From the NCBI GenBank assembly GCA_905214795.1, contig CAJMNM010000008.1, positions 1-64,000 of the forward strand: 64,000 nt of DNA. The letters run 5' to 3'. The notes beneath the pieces are model-generated. The model was not told where the DNA came from and did not search any database. It saw nothing but the letters and a program-made list of their open reading frames with translations. The position numbers and the translations under genes were made by a program. Numbering within the stretch: the first letter of the stretch is position 1; each line of letters begins with the position of its first letter. This DNA comes from an uncultured bacterium (GTDB lineage Bacteria; Bacteroidota; Bacteroidia; Bacteroidales; Bacteroidaceae). This document shows, in pieces, positions 44,215 to 53,830 of the stretch.

Positions 44215-44886
44215 TTAATGATCTTCTTCGTCTCCTTTCAGTATCGGGAGTTGCCAATGATATTTTACTGCAAGGAGACGGATGGCTATCACCGCAAAGG
44301 CAGAAAGCAAGGCACTGATTTCTGCCGGAAAGTCGGCTTTGTAGCAGATAATATAAACAATCCCGCCGAAGATGCATGCCACCGCATAAATGTCTTTGCG
44401 GAAAATGAGCGGCACTTCATTAATAAGAATATCGCGGATAACGCCACCGGCTGCACCAGTGATACTTCCCATAATAATAGCCATCCAAAGCGGGTAGTCC
44501 ATATTGATGGTTTTTTCTATACCGATAATATTGAAAAGGGCCAGACCGATGGTGTCGAAAATGAACCACGTGCTTTGTTGTCTGATAATTTTTTTACCGA
44601 ATAAAATAACCCATACCAATGCCAACGCACAACAGATGACATATATGGGGTTGGTCATCCAGAATGGAGGAATGCCTAACATGACGTCTCTCATTGTACC
44701 ACCGCCAATGGCTGTGGCCATACCGACGATGTAGGCACCGAACCAATCGAAATTTTTTGCGGAAGCCAATCGGATGCCCGAAATAGCGAATGCCATTGTG
44801 CCGATAAACTCTATAATGACGAAAGAGGTGGGGATACGTAATGTAGCCCCCATCACTCTTAATATTTCATAGATTTGTTCTAACAT
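44215..44886 (-). CDS. TRIC/UPF0126 family cation channel
   Basis: A 223-residue membrane protein with about seven helices and two copies of the UPF0126 unit, each with a GGG or GGV-R-D motif (GGGTMRDVMLG near 61, GGVIRDILINE near 146). Prokaryotic members form trimeric monovalent cation channels. Its ATG lies inside the end of the dehydrogenase gene (7-bp overlap). Confidence 0.92.
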   Translation of the reverse strand: MLEQIYEILRVMGATLRIPTSFVIIEFIGTMAFAISGIRLASAKNFDWFGAYIVGMATAIGGGTMRDVMLGIPPFWMTNPIYVICCALALVWVILFGKKIIRQQSTWFIFDTIGLALFNIIGIEKTINMDYPLWMAIIMGSITGAAGGVIRDILINEVPLIFRKDIYAVACIFGGIVYIICYKADFPAEISALLSAFAVIAIRLLAVKYHWQLPILKGDEEDH

Positions 44887-45839
44887 AGATTGACAACATT
44901 TTGAGGTTCGCCTTTTATAAAAGCTGCGATGTTTGCCTCACAAAGTGTCATGAGGCGTTGTCTTGCTTCAACTGTGGCCCATGCTATATGAGGGGTGAGA
45001 AATACATTAGGAGCGGTCAGTAATGGATTGTCGGGTGTAGGTGGTTCTACGTCCAGAACGTCTGCGCCGTAAGCTGTCAGCTTACCTTGTCGTAAAGCGT
45101 CGGCAACTGCATGTTCGTCTACAAGAGGACCGCGTCCGGTATTGATAAGTATGGCCGATGATTTCATCAAATTCAGCCGTTCTTTATTGACTAAGTGGTG
45201 GGTGGAAGGGGTGAGTGGGCAATGCAATGTGATGATATCACATCCGGCAAACAGACTGTTCATATCATCTTTATGAATATCAGGTCCGCATTCTGTTTCT
45301 GTTTTAGAGGTAAATGCATGTATTTCCATTCCAAAGGCTTTTGCGATACGAGCTACTGCGTGTCCTATGTGTCCGAGACCGATAATACCGATTTTTTTTC
45401 CTGTAAGTTCAATAAGAGGATAGTCGGAATAACTGAAGTCAGCCTGTTGGCACCATTTCCCGTTTTTATTTTCCTGTGCGTAATGTTCCACATGGTTGGT
45501 TATGGCCAGCAAGTGGGCAAAAACCATTTGCGCTACAGATTCTGTACTATATGATGGAATGTTAGTTACGATGATGCCCTTTTGGCGCGCCGCTTCAATA
45601 TCTACCACATTGTATCCTGTGGCTAATACTCCTATGTATTTCAACTGTGGCAATTGGTTGATGACCTCTGCTTTCAGAGGGGTCTTGTTGGTGAGTAATA
45701 TTTCAGCCTCGGCAGCACGTGTCACAATATCAGCTTCGGAAGTGCGCGGATATACAGTCAGATCGCCCAGGTGTTTTATGCCATTCCATGACAGGTCGCC
45801 AGGATTGAGGGTGTATCCGTCTAAAACAACTATTTTCAT
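44880..45839 (-). CDS. D-2-hydroxyacid dehydrogenase
   Basis: A 319-residue NAD-dependent dehydrogenase related to glycerate/hydroxypyruvate reductases. The Rossmann motif GLGHIGHAVA lies near residue 153, the catalytic Arg in NTGRGPLVD near 236 and His in LTPHIAW near 285. The exact substrate is not readable. It is the middle gene of a three-gene unit with DUF5103 and the TRIC-like channel. Confidence 0.9.
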   Translation of the reverse strand: MKIVVLDGYTLNPGDLSWNGIKHLGDLTVYPRTSEADIVTRAAEAEILLTNKTPLKAEVINQLPQLKYIGVLATGYNVVDIEAARQKGIIVTNIPSYSTESVAQMVFAHLLAITNHVEHYAQENKNGKWCQQADFSYSDYPLIELTGKKIGIIGLGHIGHAVARIAKAFGMEIHAFTSKTETECGPDIHKDDMNSLFAGCDIITLHCPLTPSTHHLVNKERLNLMKSSAILINTGRGPLVDEHAVADALRQGKLTAYGADVLDVEPPTPDNPLLTAPNVFLTPHIAWATVEARQRLMTLCEANIAAFIKGEPQNVVNLC

Positions 45840-45854
45840 CTTTTTTGTATAAGT

Positions 45855-47102
45855 TTAGTTCTTGAAATTCATTTTTCTGTAACCTACTAGTTTGTCATAC
45901 CGTCCTCCTGACGGGCGATGATAGACTAAAATAATATATTCGTTTTCTGTTTCATAGAAATTACCGTCAGTGCCGTTAGTTGTGCCGGTGTGGCTGCCTT
46001 GAGGTACAAACAGATAATTATAATTGTAATATCCTTGTTTGAGTAAAACAGTACCTTCGTATGTCCCATTTGTTTCGTTGTATTTCATCTCATATGGGGT
46101 TGTAAACTGATTGTGAGTGAATTCCCCATTCAGAAAAACCTGTCCTCCTGAGAGTTTCGGCCCTTTTAATGCAAAATGTACGAATAGATATTCGCTTGTT
46201 GTTGATACGTCGTAGTCGTCTGCATTCCGGATGATGAATGAACCGTTTTGGTCTTCATCGTAGATGTAATTTCTTGCAGTGCGGTCGCCATAAAGGACAG
46301 CGTGATAGTGTGGGTCGTGCCATTCGGTACGGTCGACATTCAAAGAGGGTTGGTGTACATCGAGAATTTCGAACTTATGATATTCATTGCCTGCTGGAAA
46401 TATCAGATTCCTATTATGAGTGAATTGAATTTTATTGGTGGTTTGAATATCTGGTTTAGGATTGACAACCATATTGTCTGTCCGTCGGTTTTGCATAATG
46501 ACGGTTTTCAGCTCACGGATAGGGTCGATGACACGTATGCCCGAGTAGTTGACATCGAAACTGACTTGTTGATGGGATTTATTAAAATCGATGTCGGTGT
46601 TGGAGCTGATTGTGGCTCCAATGCTGACACCCGGTTCGACAATTGAAAAGCATGCTTCTATTACCGGACGTGGCTCGTTGCCTTCGTCGTTTAAAATTGT
46701 TACTTTATAGTTGCCGGAAAGTTTGAGCGCAACGTTTTCATTGGGTATTCTCAGCGCATAGTGAGTATAAAGTACCGTAGTGTTAAAACTTTTTTCATAA
46801 TCTTCAATGGGTTGGTCGTTAAATCCTTCTAGATAGTCGGATTCAAAGATTTCCTTAGAGGGGTTCCATTGTGCGTCACAATGTTCTATCCGATAGATAT
46901 AGCGGTGATATTCATGCGAGAACTCGTCGAAACTGATTTCTACATGATGGCCATTTCCGATGTTTATAATGGGAGGTAGGAGCGGATCGTCATCAACCGT
47001 TACTTTCAAGGTATGCAGCTCGGGGGCCATAATCACTGATTGTTGGGCCATGACAGGTAAAACAATGCTGCAGAAAAGAAGAATGAATGTAATATGTTTC
47101 AT
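45855..47102 (-). CDS. DUF5103 domain exported protein
   Basis: A 415-residue protein with a signal peptide (about 1-19, ending VMA) and a full-length DUF5103 domain, a beta-sandwich-rich Bacteroidetes family of unknown function. The -7 box of its promoter ends 4 nt before the ATG, so the mRNA may be leaderless. Confidence 0.88.
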   Translation of the reverse strand: MKHITFILLFCSIVLPVMAQQSVIMAPELHTLKVTVDDDPLLPPIINIGNGHHVEISFDEFSHEYHRYIYRIEHCDAQWNPSKEIFESDYLEGFNDQPIEDYEKSFNTTVLYTHYALRIPNENVALKLSGNYKVTILNDEGNEPRPVIEACFSIVEPGVSIGATISSNTDIDFNKSHQQVSFDVNYSGIRVIDPIRELKTVIMQNRRTDNMVVNPKPDIQTTNKIQFTHNRNLIFPAGNEYHKFEILDVHQPSLNVDRTEWHDPHYHAVLYGDRTARNYIYDEDQNGSFIIRNADDYDVSTTSEYLFVHFALKGPKLSGGQVFLNGEFTHNQFTTPYEMKYNETNGTYEGTVLLKQGYYNYNYLFVPQGSHTGTTNGTDGNFYETENEYIILVYHRPSGGRYDKLVGYRKMNFKN

Positions 47103-47106
47103 ATTG

Positions 47107-47114
47107 CAAATTTA
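47107..47114 (-). promoter_or_regulatory. promoter -7 box next to DUF5103 ATG
   Basis: TAAATTTG on the minus strand, 4 nt before the ATG at 47102. Transcription should begin at or within the start codon region. Confidence 0.55.
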
Positions 47115-47303
47115 AGCTTTTTCATTATAAAAAAGCGTAGGATACTTATGATTTTTTGAACCTTGATGTGAAGTCTGATCAGGATGTTTCTTATGCTTTT
47201 ATAGAATGTGATTTGTAGGTGTTGGCTTTATATTGTATTTTCGTGTGGATAAACGGATACAGATGAGTTGTTCTGTTGTAATCTGAATAAATTTTATTGA
47301 GCA

Positions 47304-48173
47304 ATGAAGAAAAGGATAGTTTGGTTTTGTTGTTGTTTTGTTGTTTGTTCTTATATGTGGGCAGGAAGGATGAGTGTATCTGCTTCTGATTCTACAGAGG
47401 TTGTTAATCTTTTAAAGCAGGCACAAGGTGTATCGTCCCCTCAGGATTTACCTTTGTTTTTTGCTAAAAAACTGATAAACCGTCCGTATGTGTCAGCTAC
47501 GCTTGAGGTAAATAAAGAGGAATGTCTTGTAGTAAATCTGCGTGAATTGGATTGCACAACATTGGTAGAGAATGTTGTGGCGTTGACACTGTCTGCATTG
47601 GATGGGAAGTGTGATTTATCCACCTTTTGTCGTTATTTAGAGCAGATACGTTATCAAGACGGTTATTGTCACGGCTATGCTTCTCGTAATCATTATTTCA
47701 GTGAATGGATTGATAGTAATGAAAGACTGGGATTGGTTACAGAAATTACGGATGCTCCAGGAGTTAAACAACCGGTTTTTACTGGGCGTCAGAAAATTGA
47801 TTTGCATTATATGAGCAGTCATCCCGAAAAATATCCTATGTTGAAAGGGAAGCCTGAGACTATTCGTCAGATTCGAGCCAATGAGAACAGAGTAAATGGA
47901 AAAGTTGTAGCTTATTTACCATCCGACAAACTGAATTGGGATGAAAAAAGATTATTACAGATTAAGAATGGAGATATTCTGGCACTTGTTACAAAAAAGG
48001 ATGGGCTGGATATTTCTCACGTAGGTTTTGCCGTATGGATAAAAGGACGTCTTCACCTTCTTAATGCATCAAGTTTGCATAAAAAAGTGGTATTGGAACC
48101 AATGACATTGTGGCAATATTTTAAAAAACATCCTTCAAATATTGGGATTAGGGTAATTAGAATAAATATGTAG
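47304..48173 (+). CDS. DUF1460 N-acetylmuramoyl-L-alanine amidase-like protein
   Basis: A 289-residue exported hydrolase of the DUF1460 family, NlpC/P60-like enzymes that cut cell-wall peptides. A signal peptide covers about residues 1-28. The nucleophile is Cys84 in RELDCTTLVEN and the base His239 in DISHVGFAV. It is convergent with the transglycosylase gene, another peptidoglycan enzyme. Confidence 0.88.
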   Translation: MKKRIVWFCCCFVVCSYMWAGRMSVSASDSTEVVNLLKQAQGVSSPQDLPLFFAKKLINRPYVSATLEVNKEECLVVNLRELDCTTLVENVVALTLSALDGKCDLSTFCRYLEQIRYQDGYCHGYASRNHYFSEWIDSNERLGLVTEITDAPGVKQPVFTGRQKIDLHYMSSHPEKYPMLKGKPETIRQIRANENRVNGKVVAYLPSDKLNWDEKRLLQIKNGDILALVTKKDGLDISHVGFAVWIKGRLHLLNASSLHKKVVLEPMTLWQYFKKHPSNIGIRVIRINM

Positions 48174-48194
48174 GGAACTAATCCTTACATATTT
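48164..48194. terminator. shared terminator between convergent genes
   Basis: AAATATGTAGGGA (48164-48176) pairs with TCCTTACATATTT (48182-48194) with one mismatch. It overlaps the stop codon of the amidase gene and can serve both strands. Confidence 0.5.
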
Positions 48195-48195
48195 A

Positions 48196-48885
48196 TTATT
48201 GAAGTTTATGGCATTCGAGCAAATCGATGTGCCGCATTTGTTTCATGATGACAGTTTGTCGTCTGAGCATGTATTTGGACGGGTTCTTTGAACTGAATTT
48301 AAGCGGATTAGGTAGAGTGGCTGCAATCAGTGCGCAGTTGGCACGGGTAAGTTCTTTGGCCGGACGTCCGAAATGAAGTTGTGCTACAGCCTCTGCTCCA
48401 TAAATGCCGTCACCCATTTCTATGGAGTTAAGATAGACTTCCATAATGCGTTCTTTACTCCAGCATAGTTCGATTAAAGCAGTAAAATATACTTCGAATC
48501 CTTTACGTATCCACGATGATGCCGGCCATAAGAAAACATTTTTGGCAGTCTGTTGGCTAATGGTACTACCACCGCGTTGTCTGCCGCCAGACAGTCTTTC
48601 TTCTACCGCATTGCGTATTTCTATCACATCGAACCCGTGATGTTGCATAAACCGTTGGTCTTCTGAAGCCATGACGGCAACTGGCAGATATTTAGAGATA
48701 TCTTTCATCGGTACCCAATGATGACGTAATTTTATTTTTTCACCTTTTGATACTTGTTGTACGCAACGGATAATCATTAATGGTGTGACGGGTACAGGTA
48801 CAAACCGATAGAGCAATACAAAAAAGATTGTGCTCCCGAAAAAGAGGAGCACAATCCATTGTAGAATTTTCTGAATTTTCTTCAT
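48196..48885 (-). CDS. mtgA: monofunctional peptidoglycan transglycosylase
   Basis: A 229-residue family GT51 glycosyltransferase with one N-terminal membrane helix. Conserved motifs are EDQRFMQHHGFD near residue 75 (catalytic Glu), GGSTISQQTAKN near 106 and KERIMEVYLNSIEMG near 145. It polymerises lipid II into glycan strands without a transpeptidase domain. Confidence 0.93.
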   Translation of the reverse strand: MKKIQKILQWIVLLFFGSTIFFVLLYRFVPVPVTPLMIIRCVQQVSKGEKIKLRHHWVPMKDISKYLPVAVMASEDQRFMQHHGFDVIEIRNAVEERLSGGRQRGGSTISQQTAKNVFLWPASSWIRKGFEVYFTALIELCWSKERIMEVYLNSIEMGDGIYGAEAVAQLHFGRPAKELTRANCALIAATLPNPLKFSSKNPSKYMLRRQTVIMKQMRHIDLLECHKLQ

Positions 48886-48910
48886 TATTCTTTTTTACTA
48901 CTTGTATGCT

Positions 48911-49633
48911 TTATTTACCTGCTTCTGCCTGTGCAGCTTCAATCATAGCCTTGCTGGCATACAAATAAACTTCAACTCGACGGTTCTGTTCCTGGCCGGC
49001 TGCCGTAGAATTGTCTGCTACAGGGTTTGCTTCGCCAAGACCTTCAACAGAAGTAATCTGAGAAGCTGAAACGCCACATTGTTTCAAGTAGTTTGATACG
49101 GCTTCAGCACGCTGCTGTGACAGATTAAGATTCTTCTGTACACTTTCGGCTGCTGTGCTGTTCTTCCAAGGCTGGTTGTCTGTATAACCTTTAATGGCTA
49201 CATCCATGTCTTTGTTGACATTCAAAACTGTGCTTGCAAACTTAGCAAGTGATGCTGACGCGCTGCTGCTCAAAGATGAGCTGCTTGTTGCAAACAGGAT
49301 ACCAGAGTCGAATGTAACTTTTACAGCTTGTAATCCGTTGTTGTCTGTTACTGTTTCTACTTGTGCGTTTTCTACAGCCTCTGCTGCAGCTTTTGCTTTA
49401 TCCATCTTACGGCCAATCAATGCACCAACACCTGCACCCACAGCTGTACCAACCGCTGCACCGATTCCTGCACCTTTGCCTTTGTTGCTTGCTACAAGTG
49501 TACCAACGAGTGAACCCACTGCAGCGCCACCACCAGCACCGATTAATGATCCTTTACCGGTGTTGTTCATTGAACAACTGCTTAACAACATGCTGACGCT
49601 CAAAAAGAGTGCTGTGATTTTTAAATTTTTCAT
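48911..49633 (-). CDS. OmpA-family lipoprotein with glycine-zipper domain
   Basis: A 240-residue lipoprotein with lipobox LLSSC (Cys20). Residues about 28-75 form glycine-zipper segments (GAGGGAAVGSLVG and relatives). The C-terminal OmpA domain (about 105-228) carries the peptidoglycan-binding NLSQQRAEAVSNYL and NRRVEVYL. It probably links the outer membrane to the wall. Confidence 0.93.
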   Translation of the reverse strand: MKNLKITALFLSVSMLLSSCSMNNTGKGSLIGAGGGAAVGSLVGTLVASNKGKGAGIGAAVGTAVGAGVGALIGRKMDKAKAAAEAVENAQVETVTDNNGLQAVKVTFDSGILFATSSSSLSSSASASLAKFASTVLNVNKDMDVAIKGYTDNQPWKNSTAAESVQKNLNLSQQRAEAVSNYLKQCGVSASQITSVEGLGEANPVADNSTAAGQEQNRRVEVYLYASKAMIEAAQAEAGK

Positions 49634-49660
49634 CGTGATAAATTTTTATGTTATGCATTG

Positions 49661-49668
49661 CAAAAATA
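49661..49668 (-). promoter_or_regulatory. promoter -7 box of OmpA lipoprotein
   Basis: TATTTTTG on the minus strand, 27 nt before the ATG. Confidence 0.55.
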
Positions 49669-49710
49669 GACATTTTATTTTAAAAAGGCTAACCATAAAG
49701 AACTTTTTTG

Positions 49711-49718
49711 TACTTTTG
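49711..49718 (+). promoter_or_regulatory. promoter -7 box of proS
   Basis: TACTTTTG, 25 nt before the ATG at 49744. Confidence 0.55.
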
Positions 49719-49743
49719 CAACTAGAATCAGAGAATTTGGATT

Positions 49744-51225
49744 ATGGCAAAAGAACTTAAGAATTTGACCAAACGCAGTGAGAATTATTCTCAGTGGTAT
49801 AATGAACTGGTAGTGAAGGCTGATTTGGCAGAACAGGCAGATGTGAGAGGTTGTATGGTAATTAAGCCTTACGGTTATGCTATCTGGGAGAAGATGCAGC
49901 GCATTTTGGATGACAAGTTTAAAGAAACTGGTGTACAGAATGCATATTTCCCTTTGTTGATACCGAAATCATTCCTCAGTAAAGAAGCTGAACATGTTGA
50001 GGGCTTTGCTAAAGAGTGTGCTGTAGTTACACATTACAGACTGAAGACAAATGAGGATAAGACAGGAGTAGTTGTTGACCCGGATGCAAAGCTGGAAGAA
50101 GAGTTGATTATTCGTCCGACGTCAGAAACCATTATATGGAATACTTATCGTAACTGGATACAAAGTTATCGTGATCTTCCAATCCTATGCAATCAGTGGT
50201 GTAATGTGATGCGATGGGAGATGCGTACCCGTCTGTTCTTGCGTACGGCGGAATTCCTTTGGCAGGAAGGACATACAGCTCACGCTACCCGTGAAGAGGC
50301 TGAGACTCGTGCCAAGCAAATGCTGAAAGTATATGCTGATTTTGCAGAGAAGTATATGGCTGTGCCGGTTATTCAAGGTGTGAAGAGTGAGACAGAGCGT
50401 TTTGCAGGTGCTTTGGATACTTATACCATAGAAGCGATGATGCAGGACGGAAAAGCTTTGCAAAGCGGAACTTCTCATTTCTTGGGTCAGAACTTTGGTA
50501 AGGCTTTCAATGTACAATTTATTAATAAGGATAATCAGTTGGAATATGCGTGGGCTACTTCATGGGGTGTATCAACTCGTTTGATGGGTGCGCTTATTAT
50601 GACACATTCAGATGATAATGGTTTGGTTCTTCCTCCTCACCTTGCACCAATCCAAGTGGTTATAGTTCCTATTTATAAGAGCGAGGAACAACTCCATGCC
50701 ATTGACGAAAAAGTGAAGGGTATTGTAGAGAACCTTAAGGCAATGGGTATTTCGGTTAAATATGATAATGCAGATAACAAACGTCCGGGATTCAAGTTTG
50801 CGGATTATGAATTAAAGGGTATTCCTGTACGTTTGGTTATAGGTGGACGTGATTTGGAAAACAATACTGTTGAAGTGATGCGTCGTGATACATTGGAGAA
50901 AGAGACGCGTACTTGTGACGGTATAGAGGCTTATGTTAAAGATTTGCTTGAAGAAATTCAGGCCAATATCTATGCTAAGGCTAAGGCTTATCGTGATGCG
51001 CATATTTATGAATGTGATGATTACGAAACATTCAAGGAGCGAATTAAAGATGGCGGCTTCTTCCTTTGTCATTGGGATGGAACTTCAGAAACAGAGGCTA
51101 AGATTAAGGAAGATACTCAGGCTACTATTCGTTGTGTGCCGTTTGAGTTTGAGCAGACCGAAGGTGTGGATATGGTTTCCGGAAAACCGGCTAAATATCG
51201 TGTATTAATAGCTAAGGCATATTAA
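49744..51225 (+). CDS. proS: prolyl-tRNA synthetase, archaeal/eukaryotic-like type
   Basis: A 493-residue class II synthetase. Motif 2 is seen in RWEMRTRLFLRTAEFLWQEGHTAH and motif 3 near GALIMTHSDDNGLVLPP. The anticodon-binding and zinc-like C-terminal domains are present. It has no internal editing insert, as is normal for the archaeal-like ProS found in Bacteroidetes. Confidence 0.96.
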   Translation: MAKELKNLTKRSENYSQWYNELVVKADLAEQADVRGCMVIKPYGYAIWEKMQRILDDKFKETGVQNAYFPLLIPKSFLSKEAEHVEGFAKECAVVTHYRLKTNEDKTGVVVDPDAKLEEELIIRPTSETIIWNTYRNWIQSYRDLPILCNQWCNVMRWEMRTRLFLRTAEFLWQEGHTAHATREEAETRAKQMLKVYADFAEKYMAVPVIQGVKSETERFAGALDTYTIEAMMQDGKALQSGTSHFLGQNFGKAFNVQFINKDNQLEYAWATSWGVSTRLMGALIMTHSDDNGLVLPPHLAPIQVVIVPIYKSEEQLHAIDEKVKGIVENLKAMGISVKYDNADNKRPGFKFADYELKGIPVRLVIGGRDLENNTVEVMRRDTLEKETRTCDGIEAYVKDLLEEIQANIYAKAKAYRDAHIYECDDYETFKERIKDGGFFLCHWDGTSETEAKIKEDTQATIRCVPFEFEQTEGVDMVSGKPAKYRVLIAKAY

Positions 51226-51265
51226 TAAAGACAGATTAAACAGTTATTTTCATAATATTATTATA

Positions 51266-51301
51266 AAAATAGAGGCCGTCTACAAGACGGCCTCTATTTT
51301 T
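51266..51301 (+). terminator. bidirectional terminator after proS
   Basis: A perfect 16-bp stem AAAATAGAGGCCGTCT (51266-51281) with its complement (51285-51300) and a 3-nt loop, with A and T tracts on both sides. It can serve proS and the convergent MaoC gene. Confidence 0.92.
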
Positions 51302-51360
51302 ATGGGTTTTAAAGTTGTTATGATATTCTTTATCAAGAATTTGTACTTATCAGTCTAAGT

Positions 51361-51828
51361 TTAGTTGTTGAAATAATAAATGAAAATAGCGATACCTTCA
51401 AGAGCTTTCTTTCCAGTTTCTTTGATGTCAATAGTAAACTTTATTTCGGCTTTTACTGCACCACGCAGATTGGTAAGTGACTGCAATGTGGTTTTCAAAC
51501 GGACACTTTGTCCACTTAAGACGGCTTGTCCGAATTTCATTTTATCAATTCCATAATTGATCATCATCTTCAAATTATTGACTTCAATAATCTGATTCCA
51601 CAAGTAGGGTAGAAGTGACAATGTAAGATAACCATGTACAATTGTGCTTTTAAATGGACTTTCCACTTTAGCGCGTTCTGTATCTACATGAATCCATTGG
51701 TGGTCAAGAGTTGCATCGGCGAACAGGTTGATACGTTCCTGGTCTACTGTAATGTAGTCAGATTCCCCTAAAACTTGTCCGACATGCTGTTCAAACTCTT
51801 CGTAAGAGTTAATAATAAGTTTGCTCAT
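51361..51828 (-). CDS. MaoC-like dehydratase
   Basis: A 155-residue hot-dog fold protein of the MaoC/(R)-enoyl-CoA hydratase family. The catalytic Asp and His lie in FADATLDHQWIHVD near residues 36-49, and IVHGYLTLSLLP is typical. The substrate, probably an acyl-CoA, is unknown. It is a single-gene unit. Confidence 0.9.
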   Translation of the reverse strand: MSKLIINSYEEFEQHVGQVLGESDYITVDQERINLFADATLDHQWIHVDTERAKVESPFKSTIVHGYLTLSLLPYLWNQIIEVNNLKMMINYGIDKMKFGQAVLSGQSVRLKTTLQSLTNLRGAVKAEIKFTIDIKETGKKALEGIAIFIYYFNN

Positions 51829-51875
51829 AATTGTTATTGATTGTTGTTTGTTTTTCTTTTATTACGCTTTTCAAA

Positions 51876-51907
51876 CAAAGATAGTGATTTATAATAAACG
51901 CATCAAA
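51876..51907 (-). promoter_or_regulatory. promoter of MaoC gene
   Basis: On the minus strand TTTG (51904-51907) and TATCTTTG (51876-51883) have a 20-bp spacer. Confidence 0.7.
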
Positions 51908-52031
51908 CGTTTTGATGTTTTTTTGACTTGTGTCATCTGACAAAAATAATGGCTAATAAGATATTTTTTCTTTTTCTACCATATTAGTGGTTTTTACGGG
52001 AAGTAAGTGTGGTGTATAGATGTTTTTTTGT

Positions 52032-52039
52032 TATATTTG
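52032..52039 (+). promoter_or_regulatory. promoter -7 box of kdsA
   Basis: TATATTTG, 26 nt before the ATG at 52066. This position rules out the longer frame that begins at 52009. Confidence 0.6.
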
Positions 52040-52065
52040 CATGTAAAGTTAAACGTAGATTTGTT

Positions 52066-52818
52066 ATGACTCCAATATTTATTGCCGGTCCATGCGTGAT
52101 AGAGTCTGCCGCATTGTTGGACGAAGTGGCTGCAGAATTGGTTCGTCTGAAGCAGAAGTTCGGTGTGGAAATATATTTTAAGGCTTCTTTTGATAAAGCA
52201 AACCGTACTTCAATTCATTCTTTCAGAGGACCGGGCCTGGAAAAGGGACTGACTATGCTAAATGATGTGCGTGAGAAATATGGTTTAAAGCTTTTGACTG
52301 ATATTCATGAAAGTGCGCAGGCTGCTCCTGTCGGTGAAGTGGTTGACGTAATTCAGATTCCTGCTTTTCTTTGCAGACAGACTGATTTGTTAGTATCAGC
52401 AGCTAAGACAGGTAAAGTAGTTAATATCAAGAAAGCTCAGTTCCTTTCTGGTTTAGATATGCAATACCCGGTGGAAAAGGCTAGAGAAAGTGGTGCAAAA
52501 GAAATCTGGTTAACGGAACGTGGCAATATTTATGGCTATAATAATCTGGTTGTGGATTTCAGAAATATTCCCGATATGAAAACCTTTGTGCCGCGGGTTA
52601 TTATGGACTGTACACATTCTGTGCAGCGTCCGGGAGCAGCAGGTGGAAAGACTGGAGGCAACAGAGAATTTGTGCCGGCAATGGCTTTGGCAGCAAAGGC
52701 TTTTGGAGCTAATGGTTATTTCTTTGAAACACATCCCAATCCGGATAAAGCATTGAGTGATGGGCCTAATATGATATCTTTGAACGATTTAGAAAAAGTC
52801 ATTGAATCTTTGCTATGA
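52066..52818 (+). CDS. kdsA: 3-deoxy-8-phosphooctulonate synthase
   Basis: A 250-residue Kdo-8-phosphate synthase that joins arabinose 5-phosphate and phosphoenolpyruvate for the lipid A core. IAGPCVIE at the start, FKASFDKANRTS near 42 and CTHSVQRPG near 181 are diagnostic. I chose the ATG at 52066 because of the promoter. It overlaps kdsD by 4 bp, joining two consecutive steps of the Kdo pathway. Confidence 0.94.
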   Translation: MTPIFIAGPCVIESAALLDEVAAELVRLKQKFGVEIYFKASFDKANRTSIHSFRGPGLEKGLTMLNDVREKYGLKLLTDIHESAQAAPVGEVVDVIQIPAFLCRQTDLLVSAAKTGKVVNIKKAQFLSGLDMQYPVEKARESGAKEIWLTERGNIYGYNNLVVDFRNIPDMKTFVPRVIMDCTHSVQRPGAAGGKTGGNREFVPAMALAAKAFGANGYFFETHPNPDKALSDGPNMISLNDLEKVIESLL

Positions 52819-53765
52819 GCGAGGTAAAGGATATTGCTGTCAGATGTTTCCGGGATGAGGCACAGGCTATCCTGGATCTTATACCGCAGTTGGATGATAA
52901 TTTTGATGCGGCGGTAGGATTAATACTTAAATGCAGTGGTAAGGTAATTATTACAGGAGTTGGAAAAAGTGGACATATAGGTGCAAAGATGGCAGCTACA
53001 TTGTCCAGTACAGGCACACCTGCTTTTTTTATAAATCCATTGGATGTATTTCACGGAGATTTAGGTGTAATGACTCCTAAAGACGTGGTAATTGGTATTT
53101 CAAATTCAGGACAAACGGACGAGTTGTTGCGTTTTGTACCTTATTTGCAGGAACACAAGATTCCATTAATCGGTATATCCGGGAATCCGGAATCTTTGTT
53201 AGCCAAATATTCTACTTGCCATCTCAACGTAAAGGTTGCTAAGGAAGCCTGTCCGCTTAATTTAGCCCCGACTTCATCCACAACGGCAACGTTGGCAATG
53301 GGAGATGCGTTGGCTTGTGCGTTAATGGAAATGCGTCATTTTGAGGCTAAGGATTTTGCACAGTTCCATCCGGGAGGCACATTGGGTAAGCGTTTGCTTA
53401 CGACGGCCCGTGATGTAATGAGGAGTAATGATTTGCCGCTTATTCCACCAGAGATGCCTTTAGGAGAAGCGATTATTCACGTGAGTAAAGGTAAGCTTGG
53501 CTTGGCCGTAGCGGAAGTAGACAACAAGATTGTCGGGCTGATTACCGATGGTGATGTGCGTCGTGCAATGGAAAGTTTAAAGGATAAGTTTTTTAATGTT
53601 CCTGTAAGTAATGTCATGACGCGTAAGCCGAAATGTGTATCGCCTGATACAAAAATTGCCACTATACAAAAGATTATGCATAAAAATATGATTCATACTG
53701 TTTTGGTGGTGGATGATGAGCAACATCTGTTAGGAGTAGTAGATCATTTCAGCTGTATGTTCTGA
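52815..53765 (+). CDS. kdsD: arabinose-5-phosphate isomerase (KpsF/GutQ family)
   Basis: A 316-residue enzyme with a sugar isomerase (SIS) domain (about 25-190; GVGKSGHIG and SNSGQTDELL) and two CBS domains (about 200-310). It makes arabinose 5-phosphate, the substrate of KdsA, and its gene overlaps kdsA by 4 bp. Confidence 0.93.
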   Translation: MSEVKDIAVRCFRDEAQAILDLIPQLDDNFDAAVGLILKCSGKVIITGVGKSGHIGAKMAATLSSTGTPAFFINPLDVFHGDLGVMTPKDVVIGISNSGQTDELLRFVPYLQEHKIPLIGISGNPESLLAKYSTCHLNVKVAKEACPLNLAPTSSTTATLAMGDALACALMEMRHFEAKDFAQFHPGGTLGKRLLTTARDVMRSNDLPLIPPEMPLGEAIIHVSKGKLGLAVAEVDNKIVGLITDGDVRRAMESLKDKFFNVPVSNVMTRKPKCVSPDTKIATIQKIMHKNMIHTVLVVDDEQHLLGVVDHFSCMF

Positions 53766-53830
53766 CATATATAGAATAAAAAGAACCTGTAAACAAGGGA
53801 TGGTCTGTGTGAGCAGACTGATAGAAGATC

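Noticed and set aside
49194..49760. 188-codon plus-strand open frame opposite the OmpA lipoprotein gene
   Set aside because: Low-complexity Pro/Ala/Thr shadow of the Gly/Ala-rich coding strand, overlapping the promoters of both real genes.
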